From Spizellomyces punctatus DAOM BR117 (taxonomy: Eukaryota; Chytridiomycota; Chytridiomycetes; Spizellomycetales; Spizellomycetaceae): a stretch of DNA of 64,000 nucleotides. Position 1 is the first letter of the stretch. Each line of letters starts with the position of its first letter. This document shows, piece after piece, positions 45,161 to 56,375 of the stretch. Below the pieces are notes generated by a model. That model saw only the letters and a program-made list of their open reading frames with translations, did not search any database and had not been told where the DNA came from. The stretch is taken from assembly GCF_000182565.1 (NCBI RefSeq), contig NW_015971540.1, positions 186,001 to 250,000 of the forward strand, read 5' to 3'. The translations under genes were made by a program, and so were the position numbers.

Positions 45161-46501
45161 TTATTCGCTTTCGAAAACAGCAGCAGCACCCATGCCTGTT
45201 CCCATACACATGCTAACTACACCAATCTTTTGCTTCCTTCTTTCCAGCTCCGTTAACAAGGTTGCAACCAATCTTGCTCCAGTGCATCCAAGCGGATGTC
45301 CCAAAGCAATGGCCCCACCTTTGGGATTGACCTTGTCATGATTCAATCCCAAGTATTCCACAGAATAAACTAGTTGAGATGCAAAGGCCTCGTTGATTTC
45401 AAAAACGTCAACCTGATCCTTGGTAATTCCTGCCCTTTGAAGGGCAACGGGAATTGCATAGGCAGGACCGATACCCATTACATTTGGTGGGACACCGACC
45501 GTGGCAAAGGAGACGAGCTTGCCCATGATTGGCAGGTTGAGAGCCTGTGCTTTGCTGCGTTTCATTAATAAAACTGCTGCAGCGCCGTCAGAGACCTGGG
45601 AGGCGTTACCAGCAGTCGTACTGCCAGTCGGCTTGAAGGATGGTTTCAGTTTCCCGAGAACTTGCACCGTTGTGTTTTCGCGAACACCATCGTCCTTTGT
45701 TACAGTGATGGAACGCTTTTCTTTGGTCGTCGGATCAATGATTGTGGTGGTTACTGGTATGATTTCCTTGTCGAAAAGGCCTCCTTTTTGAGCTGCTGCA
45801 GCACGGCTCTGAGATTGAGCTGCCCAGCGGTCCTGTGCTTCTCGAGTGACATTGAACTTTTGAGCAACGTTTTCTGAAGTGATCCTTTTTTTTAAATTCA
45901 AACAATTTGTTAATATGGACTGAATGAGTTGATTCAATCAAACTTTGCACTATCCTCACCCCATGGGCAACAGGCAGTCCTTGGCTTCAGGCGTCTGACA
46001 TAGCAATTCGCTTTCGGTACTCAACACCGTACCCGTTGGACCATACCCATGCGTCATACTTTCCACACCCGCTCCAATCCCAACCTCAATGATCCCACTC
46101 TTTATCGCACTAGCAATGCCCGCAACAGCTTGCAATCCACTTGCACATTGTCTGTTTGTCGTAGCAATGGACGACGTTACTGGGAACCCAGCATGAAGCT
46201 GAGCCATCCTTGCAGCCTTTGCACCACCCATTTCTGGCAATACATTGCCCACTTGAATGTCCTCAACGATAGCGGGATCGATGCCTGTCTTATCCAATGT
46301 AGCCTTTAGGACGTGGTACAGGAGCTCTTCCGGAAGTGTGTCCTTGAATCCACCCTTTTTGGCCCGAGTGATGGCAGTACGGAGAGCAGAGACCACGACA
46401 ATGTCTTCTCCAGATTTCTGTCCAACAGGGCTACCAAACATGGTACCCGGTCGGATTGTCAGGTGTGTAGAGATTTGCTCAATGCGATGTTGGGCTGCCA
46501 T
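45161..46501 (-). CDS. POT1: Peroxisomal 3-ketoacyl-CoA thiolase
   Basis: Last step of peroxisomal beta-oxidation: cleaves 3-ketoacyl-CoA with CoA to acetyl-CoA and a shortened acyl-CoA. Two exons (46501-45960, 45884-45161) give 421 residues. The N-terminal RIEQISTHL fits the PTS2 import signal R-[LIV]-x5-H-L recognised by Pex7. The nucleophile Cys is in NRQCASGLQAVAGIA. The downstream motifs are NEAFASQLVYS, GGAIALGHPLGCTGARLV (active-site His) and the final CMGTGMGAAAVFE (second catalytic Cys). The intron splits the LLPMG/ITSENVA loop. Divergent from the unknown gene at 47179. Confidence 0.96.
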
Positions 46502-47178
46502 GATGAAATATCGGAGAATAGGATATGACAGCGACTTGAGTTTTGTTGGTGGACGGAGAGGTGGTGGACAAAACCAAAATGTTCGCTTATAAAGCTTTGG
46601 AAAACGCGGCTCAGAGGTGTGACCAAAAACTACTCGGCACGAAGAATCTGCCGTCCTTCTTTTTGGAGAGTTTATTGAAAATCAAACGACGAAACGTTCA
46701 AATAACCAGTTAGGGATTCATGAAATTACAGGATGAGTATTAATGTTTGTGGAATCACATCTTGCCTCTTGTCGTTTTTACTTTTGAGCACACACTGGAA
46801 GAAGCCATGTCACACTTTTAGACCTGGTCGAATGCGATCTGCCTTCAAGATGAATTGTTGATGCTTACACTGTTTATAACCCTCTACAAAGTTGTCGAAC
46901 GATGCAATGCACACTCTCTGATAACAATATCCATAGCCTTAGTCTGGCATAAAGAGTTAAAAAATCGGTCCTGATAGTCAAAGTTTTATACTCACATTAT
47001 TTCAAATACCTTTTAAAAAAACGCGGAAACGGCGCAGTCATCGGGAATTTCAGATGATCGGAAGGGGGTGTTGAACAATACACCGACAGGACCCCCAACA
47101 AAAACTAGCAAGGTCAACACTACTTTCAACACACATCTTTTTTGAGTCCACGCATTTTCCAATATCGAGAACCAAAAT
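46502..47178. promoter_or_regulatory. Divergent promoter region, thiolase and unknown gene
   Basis: 677 bases between two divergent start codons. No specific element recognised. Confidence 0.4.
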
Positions 47179-48052
47179 ATGCCGTCGGAGCGCATCTATC
47201 TAAAGTCTCGTCAAGCGCGGGAGGTTAGTTTTCGGTAGATTATGGGGGATTTTACAAAAGAAAAAAAAACAGGCCTCCAAACTATGACGGTACTGACATT
47301 TTTCTGTTAGGCAAACGCATTCAACGATCCCATCCTATCATCAACAACAAAAGCATCTTACAAACCCCTAGATGTAAGAAACAATGAGAGAACAAACGCA
47401 CATGCAGCAAACCATCAACTTTTAATTATCGTAGGTTAAAACCCTCGCCAAAGAAGAACGTCAAGAATATCAAAAAAACAAGGGACGAGCTCGTGTTGCT
47501 GGTGAATGGTGGGGACAACAAATCGAAAAGGTGCGAGAAATAACATCATTTTGTGGCATGACGACCCATCTCTCTGATCAGAATGTTCATTTTGTCTAGG
47601 ATGCAACAAAAACCAACTATCATGACAGTTACAAACAACACAACTACGCCGAATGGTTGAAATCCGTCGCAACGCTTCCAGTCGCAGGTAACAAGAGCGG
47701 AACGGGTAACGCAACAAAGAATAGCGCTACGGAAAAGGTACAAACACCGGCACCATCCGAACAAACCGACCCCCTCTCGGTATGGTTTCAACACCGTGTA
47801 AAGAAACCTGTTAAAGAGGATCCTGGGAAAGCATTTGATATTCTTACAGGTAAGCGAAAAATACACTGCGTTACCTCACCATTTGGTAATTCATAAAACT
47901 GATTTTTATGCCCAACCGTAGGAACGCCTCTCAACAGCATCGCATCAGACCGCCGTGCAAATCGTATATCATTCGATAAAATCAATGCAAAACAAGCGAG
48001 AGATAGAAACTATGATATCATTTCGAATCAAATCTATGTTCCTGTGGTATGA
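47179..48052 (+). CDS. Unknown conserved-looking five-exon protein
   Basis: Five short exons (47179-47223, 47311-47373, 47435-47530, 47600-47849, 47922-48052) join in frame to 194 residues. It starts MPSERIYLKSRQAREANAF. The next block is NDPILSSTTKASYKPLD, then KNKGRARVAGEWWGQQIEK, a Ser/Thr linker and KINAKQARDRNYDIISNQ near the end. The last block resembles the D-Y/F-[ND]-[IP]-[IL]-[ST]-N word of several cilia-associated small proteins, a weak hint. An alternative last intron (GTATGA at 48049) would extend the C-terminus. I do not recognise the family. Exon phases make it a real gene. Confidence 0.65.
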
Positions 48053-48651
48053 AAATTGCGCAAGTTATTTCTTTTTATCCGCTTCATTGGAATCCCAACT
48101 AAAACTAGTCATTTTTGATAAGCAACTCGATGAAGAATCTGCCGCCTGAGACTCGATTGCAATGGGTGAATACCTTATCAAAGTGGGGTCATGATGGTGC
48201 AATAGAGATGAACGGAACGAGTGCATGGAGGAGTTGCCATATTGTTCACGTTTGTCATCTTTGGAGTTAGAAATGATAAAGAAAAGTCATAACCAAACCC
48301 CCAACACCCGACAAGGATTTTTTTTTTACAAGGTTCGCTTTGCCAGCATCGTACATTTTTTTATTTTTTTTTTTGTACACAGGGCGCACATTATGCAGGT
48401 CCCCCAGAAAAAGGCCCTATATGAAATCCTTCAACCCTAACCCAGTCCCGATTTCCGTCTCCAGGGCCCGCCCAGTTTCGGTAAACCATTTTTGTTCAAA
48501 AAAAAAGAAAAAATAGATTGGCCCAAACAAGCAAGCAGCCAGGCAGAGCAAGATAAAATATCCAGATATCACATTCAACATGCCAGGGCAAGTTTTACAC
48601 GACAAATCGCTATCCATTAAAGTCAGTCTCTTCATTTCATCCCATTCCCGG
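48053..48651. other. Convergent 3' flanks
   Basis: Contains poly-T runs around 48319 and 48358-48374. No gene recognised. Confidence 0.4.
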
Positions 48652-48737
48652 CTACATCCATCCTCCTTCCGTTCCGCGCCCCGCTGTTGGAGAGGTTTGT
48701 TGATGTGCCATTGCCTGAGCTTGCTGCGGGACGGGAA

Positions 48738-48768
<31 letters not shown>

Positions 48769-51265
48769 AGCCTGTTGCTGCGCTGTTTGTTGGCTGGGTG
48801 CCTGACCCTGTCCAGGCTGCTGAGGGCGGTTTTTATCAGTAATTTCATGGATGGGTGGGAGCTTATACTGACCATATGCAGCATATTGCGGTGGATAGCT
48901 TGCGAATCCGGCACTTTCGTCTGGCCCAGGGGCTTTTTGTGGAGTACCACCCGATCGTGCGTCACGAGAACCTGTTTGTTGACCGCCCATTGCAGTTTCA
49001 TTTCCTGTGGCAGGCGGTCCCGCTGGAGCCGTCTGATAAGCGTACGACATGCCTGCAGCAGGAGGCTGCGGTGCCGCAGAGCCACCTGATGTTGGCGGGT
49101 ACGGGGCACCCCCATAATAAGGGGCATGTCCAACATGGGCACCTGGATGAGGTGCCGAATACGGTTTGTCTGAACTATGCATATGGTGCGGGTACTCTGC
49201 ATGTTGGGGAGGGCGCACAGTGCCGGCGGCATCCGTGGAAGGATGAGGCGGCGGGACGTGAAAGTTGGAATTAAACGAGTAATTGGGTGGATACTTTGCG
49301 ACATGCGCATGGACGTCCGGCTTGTAATCTCCAGGCTTTGGTGCGGCAGGATGATGGCCGTAATAAGGGCCAGATGGTGGCGGTGGTACACCTGCATGCT
49401 CATTACTCACTTGCGTGGGAGGCCGTGCTTGAGGGTCATCATATCCATGTGCTGTCATATACGGACCTGGTCCATAAGCCGGATGACGAGGATACTCCCG
49501 ATGATGCCAGTCCGCCATGGACCTCTCATGGTCACGAGGAGCATAATGATGAGGCGGGTAGCCCGGCCGTTGATTGACATCGTAAGGAACAGGATATTCT
49601 TCTGGGCCGGACGGTCCACCAGTTGGCGGCGGTGGATACGGTGCACCTGACTCGTAGTGGGGTATGGGCGCGTAGTGAGGCGGAACACTCGACTGGTACG
49701 GATCACCATGACCGGGCCACACTTTTGGCTGCATGCCAGGCATCGGCCCGTAATGAGGGTAAACATGCCCGGATGAATCATGTGGCAAATGCCCGTAATG
49801 GCGGGGATCCGGATGTCCCATTGAGTTCATGGGTCTTGATGGATCATATCCATCCATACGACGATCGTACCCAGGGAAGGGCTGCTGACCATGTGCCAGC
49901 TTATCACTTCCATCTTTCTGTTAGCATCGGGATGGAATATCGATAAGCAATTCGATGCGACTTTGCTGGTTTAGCTGATAAGCTACTTACAGCAGATGAA
50001 TCCTTGCTATTTCTGTCAATGCGGCGTCGTTGGGCGGGTTCACTGCGACCGTCGTCCGAAAAACCAGATTCGGATCCATTATCACTGCCATCCATGCTCG
50101 CACGCCGACTCTTTTTACGTCCACGTTTTTTGGGATCTGGGCTATCCTCTGCGTCATTGTTGCCCTTTTTTCCTCGTCCCCTTAAAATACCATCACGTAA
50201 GTTTACAATTCGACAGCAAGTCAGCTACAAATTGAAACGCACTTGCGCATCCGCAACTCTTTGCGGATTCTTATTTTTAGACCTTGTTCAGCAAAAGTTC
50301 TCGAGAGAAACGTTGATTCTAAAAACAGTTGATCATGTGAGCTGACTGTATTCAATCATGCACCAAATCAGCAAAGACTGACCTTCCATGCCAGGGAACT
50401 TTTTGGCTGGATACACGTCTGTTGAAAGCCAAGGTTACAACAGCGATTTTGACTCATAAATGGTGCATGAGAGCGCTTACTAAACACATCTGAGCATATG
50501 GATGTGCAATAATATATTTCCGTGTTGATAATTTCGAATAAGGAGAACTGTGGATGCAAAACCAGCGTCACTAAGATGTTACACACAGTGTACGTACGGA
50601 AGCGCTACACACCTTTAAGCGATAAGCTCCTTCCATTCGGACAGAGAGATCCGGAAAGACGAAAAATGCGCCATCCTTATTGTCCAAATCTTTCAAACGA
50701 TAGAGAGAAGAGACGATGGAGCCTGTGGTGGACCGCGTCTTGCCGTCACGCAGCAAATGAAGCTCCTCCTCGCTGTCTGGAGAAATCAAGGACGCATACA
50801 TAAAGTAGTACGGATTGTATAGATACGAGCTGAAAGTCATGGTGACCATGTCAATACGTTGTCCAGTGCAGTCTGATCTCTTAGACATTGTACCGAACGA
50901 CTTACTTTTCATCTGCCGAGGTAGTATTTTGAATTTCCAATTGCTAAAAGATTGCCAGTGATGAGCCCGGATCAAAATCACACAAAAACCACTGACATGA
51001 AACTTACAATAAATTGGAGGAGGATCTAGCGGACGGCGGTCCACTTTTTCTCCAAATCCACACATTCGCGAGTGCTTTGGCTGTTGTCGCAATTTGAGCA
51101 CATAATTCCTGGCAGAATGAGCAGATGAGTCTCATGGCACAAGTGGTGGGCAGAATGCTTTCAGAGCATGGCTTACCTGCTGGTCCGCTGACGAGGACTT
51201 TGACTCAGAGTAATAAATTGGTAAGGGTTGTTGTCACTCGAGCTTCCCGTGGCCGTGGAAGACAT
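48652..51265 (-). CDS. Velvet-domain developmental regulator with long P/Y/H/Q-rich tail
   Basis: Fungal DNA-binding regulators of development and secondary metabolism. The gene starts MSSTATGSSS at 51265. The velvet domain covers about residues 30-230: LRQQPKHSRMCGFGEKVDRR, PLDPPPI, QLEIQNTTSADE, LYNPYYFMYASLISP, GSIVSSLYRLKDLDN, AFFVFPDLSVRMEGAYRLK, FSLFEIINTEIYYC, VYPAKKFPGMEESTFLSRTF, AEQGLKIRIRKELRMRK. A basic nuclear-signal-like stretch follows (RGRKKG, KKRGRKKSRR), then a tail of over 400 residues rich in Pro, Tyr, His and Gly with ten Gln in a row. By motif it is nearer VosA/VelB than VeA. Seven or so introns fit in phase; one, between PPPIY and QLEIQN (51007-50944), is out of phase by one base in my reading. 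Confidence 0.9.
48739..48768. repeat. (CTG)10 microsatellite coding poly-Gln
   Basis: Ten CTG units on the plus strand, read as ten CAG (Gln) in the velvet gene's tail on the minus strand. Confidence 0.9.
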
Positions 51266-52752
51266 TGTCGCGCTGGGAGCTAGACACATTTTCCCGAAAT
51301 TGCGGAAATCAGAGTGGGCAACGTCAGACCATTTGCAACTTCTTCAGAAACCAATACGATAGGACAGATAAACATACCTTTGGCGTGTCGTTGAAATCAA
51401 CTGACAATGGGCAGATCAAAAATCCGGGAACCGAGAGAAAACGATCGTGAGCCAAACCATCCTTCACAAGAGAGACACTGACCATGCCAATGACGGTTAC
51501 CTGTCAAGGCCAGGAAACACTTGTTTACCAAAGTCTACGCGTTCCGAACGGTCGACACGGTATCCAAGTTTAGCGCACAAGCCGAAGGAACCCGGCAGTG
51601 GGATGGGGGGAAACCTCCGCCCCCAAAACGACGAGGTGACAACCCTCGAGACAAGAGGCACAGAGGGAGAAGCAACTCCCTTCTTTGTTTAACAAGCAGC
51701 TGTGTGTTGTGTATAAAAAAAAACAAGATCCCGTTCAAAAATCGTTAACCCAAGGGTGGTGAAAAAGTAGGGCGGGTATTAGGATGGGGTGGGATGGTGC
51801 GGGGGGAAGAGAGCAAGTGGGCGTGCTTGGAACGCGGTTTCTTTCACCGATGGTATGGAACAGCCCCAGCAAAACAGAAAAATGCTGTGGCTCAGGAAAG
51901 GCGATTGAGAGGAGGGGCCAAGACTCCCAAACAATCTTTTAGATTTGATTGGTGGATTTACATGGCACAGTGACTAATAAGTATGATTTTGTGTGTTGGA
52001 CATTTGGACGTGACGCTTCTTTACCTGGGTAACTGTTCTTGGCTTTTTAACACACACACACACGCATACGCATACGCATACGGGATGTGTGGACAAGAGT
52101 ATCTCATGGCAATGCATAGTGCTTCTTGTCATCAAACGTATCTGGATTGGTACCATCATACATACACAACACACAAAACATACACACACACCCATGCAAG
52201 CCAAAAAAAGAACTCGTTGCCATGATTGGCGCTTTGCCATATGGGATTCACAGTTGGATCCCCCCCTTCGTCGGTCGTTGCCATTGTCCCCACTAGTTCT
52301 CCATGTCGCTTGACGCTCCGGTGTGCATCCGAGCTAGATTATCTAATATCCTCCAAGAACACCCAAGTTGTTGGACAATGCCCTGGATCCGAGGAGGAGG
52401 CACATGGTCGCTCTTGTCCTGGAACTCCGGACAACGGCACCCCATGATATGGTATCGTTGTCTGTGTATGGTTATATGTGCGGCGCAGTCGCTTATGTCA
52501 GAAAGGCTTTGCTCGTCAATGGGCTATTTATATCCTGCTCTTAAAGTTGTGTTAAAAGCAGGATGCAAAGGGATATGCGTCAATATCCGGCTGTTTTTCA
52601 TTATCGCCGGATCCCCAAGAAAATGCTGTGCCTTTCCGTAAACCAACGCAATGACTCGTGCTGTCGCATCATTTTAAAAAAGTTGTCCACGGTTGTCGTT
52701 AGGAATAGATTTTTATATCATTCCCATCCTTTTTATACAGAGGATATCTCCA
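51266..52752. promoter_or_regulatory. Divergent promoter region, velvet and F-BAR genes
   Basis: 1.5 kb with no coding signal. G/C-run tracts lie around 51600-51860 and a compound microsatellite at 52051-52082. Confidence 0.4.
52051..52082. repeat. Compound microsatellite (CA)n then (GCATAC)3
   Basis: An alternating CA tract of 13 bases is followed by three GCATAC units. A second CA-rich patch lies at about 52160-52192. Confidence 0.85.
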
Positions 52753-55623
52753 ATGACAACAGATGCATGCCTGAGATTTCGGGACAACTTTTGGGTATGT
52801 CGGTTAAAGTGTTGTTATGTTTATTATACAAGTCTTGGCAAGGATGTTCACCTTTGTCCACACGTTTCGCGAAAAGGCGGATGACGGCCGAGGGTTCTCG
52901 GTACTCAACAACAAGTTGGCGTCGAGCATAGAATGTACAAAGGAGCTGGCTGAGATGTTGAGCGTGAGGTCAGAGGGTATCGTCCGCTACTTGGCTCTCG
53001 CGCTTCGTTCCAACGAGCTTTTGATCTACTCAGGGCATGTTTTGAAGAAGAATATGCAAAAAGTATGGCAAACATGCTAAAGGCCTGCTGTAATAAACAT
53101 GACTCTGGGTGAGCCTTTGCTTGTTTGGAGACCCGACGTGCCATAATGTACTAATGCAAACTCTGCAGATCAGTACGAATCGCTGGTGAACGCATTACCC
53201 ACCTGAGCAACGTGATCGTCAATTCGCACTCACAGCTTGCGTTCAAAATTCGAACTGATATAGAGCCCCCCGTCCTTGCCTTTCGCCAAGTGCAAAAACG
53301 TTTGAAGAAAACTGCCGAGGCAGAGTTTGAAAAGTTTACGAAAGCTCTGGATAAAAATATGGCGAATGTTCAGAAAGCGAGCAACATCTACGCAGCAAAG
53401 TGCAGAGAGTTGATTCAAGCAAACGAAAAAGCTTCCAACAATGGAGGAAAGGATCGCACTCAAGACAAGGCAGTTCACTGCAGGATCGAGATGGAACAGG
53501 CTGAAGCGGAATATAAAGCTGCTATCGCACGATTGGACAAAATGCAAGACTCTTGGGAAGAGAAAATGCGCGAAATAGCAGATCAAATTGAAAAATCCGA
53601 GCAAGATCGAATCGAGATTACAAAGCAGACGCTTCGTTCCCTGACAGATATCCAGTTTGAATTGTTTGCCTTTGCCGCGAACCGTGCAATGGACGGCATG
53701 CGTCGGGCCGTTGACCTGATTGATCCAGCGGCAGACAATGATAACTTTGTTGTGTCTTGCCGGACTGGCAGTGAACCGCCAGCCCGCGTGAAATTTCAAA
53801 GCTATTTTTCGGCAGCTAACAACACCGATGGCAACAAGACTGTGCTCCTGCGGGTGAAGAGCTCCGAAGCGTTGAGATCACCTAGCCGAGCAGAATCAGC
53901 TGAATCACTACCACTCACAGCGTCAGACAGATCAAACCCCGCGATGGAGCAACAGTTGGCGCAACTTCAAGTACAAAATGGACAGCTCTTGCGAGAGTTG
54001 GCCGAGTTATCCGAGAAGAGTGGTACACTCTCTAGATCTAATACATCCTCGCTCACCTTTGCCCGACGAGCCAAGCAACAAGTTCTTACAATGCTGAACG
54101 ATGCCACGCGGACCAAGGGCAGAGTTTACCAGCACCGTTCTGCTAACGACATCAGGACTATATTTGGTGAAACAACAACTAAGGGACGCGAGCGCCGCGA
54201 AAGTGAAGATTATGTGGAAGAGTTCGCTTTCCCGAATACTCCTGCGCCATCGCCCGCAGCACATACTGGTATGCTCCGCGCATCGTCAACAGGAGTTCTG
54301 ACAAATGTTCGGCAAACGTCAAACGAGTCCATGCTCCAAACTATATTCCCGAAAGAAGGAGAAGGAATGCCTCCTGCTACTTTGGTAAAAGTCAACCCCC
54401 TTGTTGATCAACAGATTGAAGAATGCGTACAAAGGAATGGAGGTCAGGATGGAGACAGTGCCGAAGGAACGTTTTTGCCTGCGTCAGCCTTTACACCGCT
54501 TCTTGCTGTAGACGTAATGCATGGACTTGGGCTTCAGCAGCACGATGACGCTGAACCCGTTACAAAATCCCAGGAAGACAGTTCTTCATCCGCTCGTCCA
54601 TTGGTTAGTCCCCTGCCAAATCTCAGAAGCGTCTCGATCCGGCGACCAAACATACGACCATTATCTGTGAGCGGCAAGATTGCTGGAACTGCGAGGTCGG
54701 CCAGCTCCATTGCACCGCTGGAAATGGGTGTTGAGGTGTCCCTGCTTGGTGCATTTGATCATGAAATTGCGAGGCACTCTCGCACGCCGTCTCAAAACAC
54801 TGCAGCTAGTGACCTCGACTTTCCCAGACATGTGAGAACCTCTTCTCAACAATCTGGTGCTAGTGACCTCGATATTCAAAGGCATACAAGAACGCCTTCT
54901 CAACTCACTGGCAGTGATATCGAAGTTTCAAAGCACACGAGAACGCCCTCCCAGAACAGCCGCCACAGCATCGATGTTCCAACTTCTCCATCGTCATCGA
55001 CAGCCAGATCCGTGCCATGGATAGCGCCTACCACTGTTCGTCAGCATGCTCCTACACCTCCCTATCTCCTCCTCTCCGCGCCCGTTGAAGGTTCACACGC
55101 ACCGCTCCCATACACGTTCCAACGAGCTGGCCCATCATCAGCGCCCATCCCTTCCTCAACTCCCCTTCTCCCACCCTCTTCATCCCCACCCCAACAACTA
55201 CCCGCCGCTCCTCTTCCACTGATCCCAAAGCTCACTACGGACCAGATCAAACACGCGTCTCACCTTTTTCTTTACGACGACATTCTCAGCATCTGGACTA
55301 GAAGATGGTGTGTGGCTGAAGGCGGGCTCTTGTGGGTGTTTGATCAGCAAGATCAAGCCCAGTCGGACAGCAAACCACGGAGTACCATTAATCTGAAAAA
55401 AGCAGAGGTGGTATCTGCCGAGGCAGGAACAGAACCTCTGGAGGGAAAGGAATACGTTTTTACAGTATTGACCAGTGACCCAAAGCGGAAACTGGTTCTC
55501 AAAGCTGAAAATCAGGAAGATTTGAGGTAACTATTGCCAAACTATGCTGCTAGCCGATGGACGTATTTTGACATTCTATTTCTTCACAGGAAATGGATGG
55601 AGGCCGTCGACGGATTTCAATAA
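52753..55623 (+). CDS. F-BAR and PH domain protein
   Basis: Five exons (52753-52794, 52877-52968, 53034-53108, 53169-55526, 55590-55623) join to 866 residues. The F-BAR domain (about 1-260) begins LRFRDNFWADDGRGFSVLNN and has ACFEEEYAKSMANMLKACC, ERITHLSNVIV and long charged helices with QVQKRLKKTAEAEFEKFTKA. It should dimerise and bend membrane. The middle is disordered and contains four degenerate repeats of the form [RK]H-x-RT[PS]SQ at about 54772-54960. The C-terminal PH domain (about 760-866) has LYDDILSIWTRRWCVAEG, INLKKAEVV and the final Trp helix KWMEAVDGF. Likely acts in endocytosis, cytokinesis or polarity. Confidence 0.88.
54772..54960 (+). repeat. Four degenerate protein repeats (HxRTPSQ) in the F-BAR protein
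   Basis: Units spaced about 17-22 codons apart read RHSRTPSQNT, RHVRTSSQQS, RHTRTPSQLT and KHTRTPSQNS, each preceded by SDLD/SDIE-type acids. They look like repeated basophilic-kinase or 14-3-3 type sites. Confidence 0.75.
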
Positions 55624-56375
55624 TGCAAAATCTATCCATTGATTTTTTTGGGCCAATTATTATTCGTATAGACGTTAATTTACTGGTCTTTGTACATGGT
55701 AGAATAGCTTAATTGACAATACTTTATTCCCGTGCATCTGCCGGTTGACGGGCGCGCGCCTTTGACACGGCATCGAAATCTGACAGAGTGACAACAAGCA
55801 GAACCTTGGTGAAACGCTATCGAGGAGATACCTCTGTACAGATTCAGAGTGCCTACGTCAATGGTATTTTGGACGACCTATTTTGTGAATTAGGCTCACA
55901 CGGACAATGCAATTAACGGAGACGAGGGGGCATCTCCAGTCTCCATACTGTGCTCATTCGACAGCGCATACAAACTCATGGGCGGACAAGTTAGGATAAG
56001 TATCTTGGATATGATCGCAGAAAGCGGACACAGTTCTTGTGGACGACGGTACACAGTGAAGCTCTGGCCCGCACGCTAGTATCAAATGATCACCTTAACC
56101 GGCACTGTCGGCGTTCGCGTCGGACTCTGTTGAAGAAGCTGCTGAAAGGAACTCCTGCAATCTGGAAAGACTTGCTGTTAGCATGGATTTTCGGCATGCC
56201 AAAAAGAAAAAGAAGCTTGCAAAAGATGTCAGGAACTCATCGACTCGTCTGTTCGTGTTGATTACGTTGTTGGTTGGAGTGACATTTAATCTATTCGAAA
56301 TTCATTCATCGGCTCACTCGCCTAGACTTTTACCATCTCGCAATCTCCCTACCCAATCCTACCTCACAAAATTCA
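55624..56375. other. Intergenic between F-BAR and RRM genes
   Basis: No coding signal recognised. Confidence 0.4.

Noticed and set aside
48580-49946. Several plus-strand frames of 96-169 codons opposite the velvet tail
   Set aside because: They are antisense shadows of the low-complexity tail, explained by its biased codons.
50221-50400. Apparent second frameshift in the velvet gene
   Set aside because: Caused by my misreading two bases; rereading gives a clean junction GMEE/STFLSRTF.
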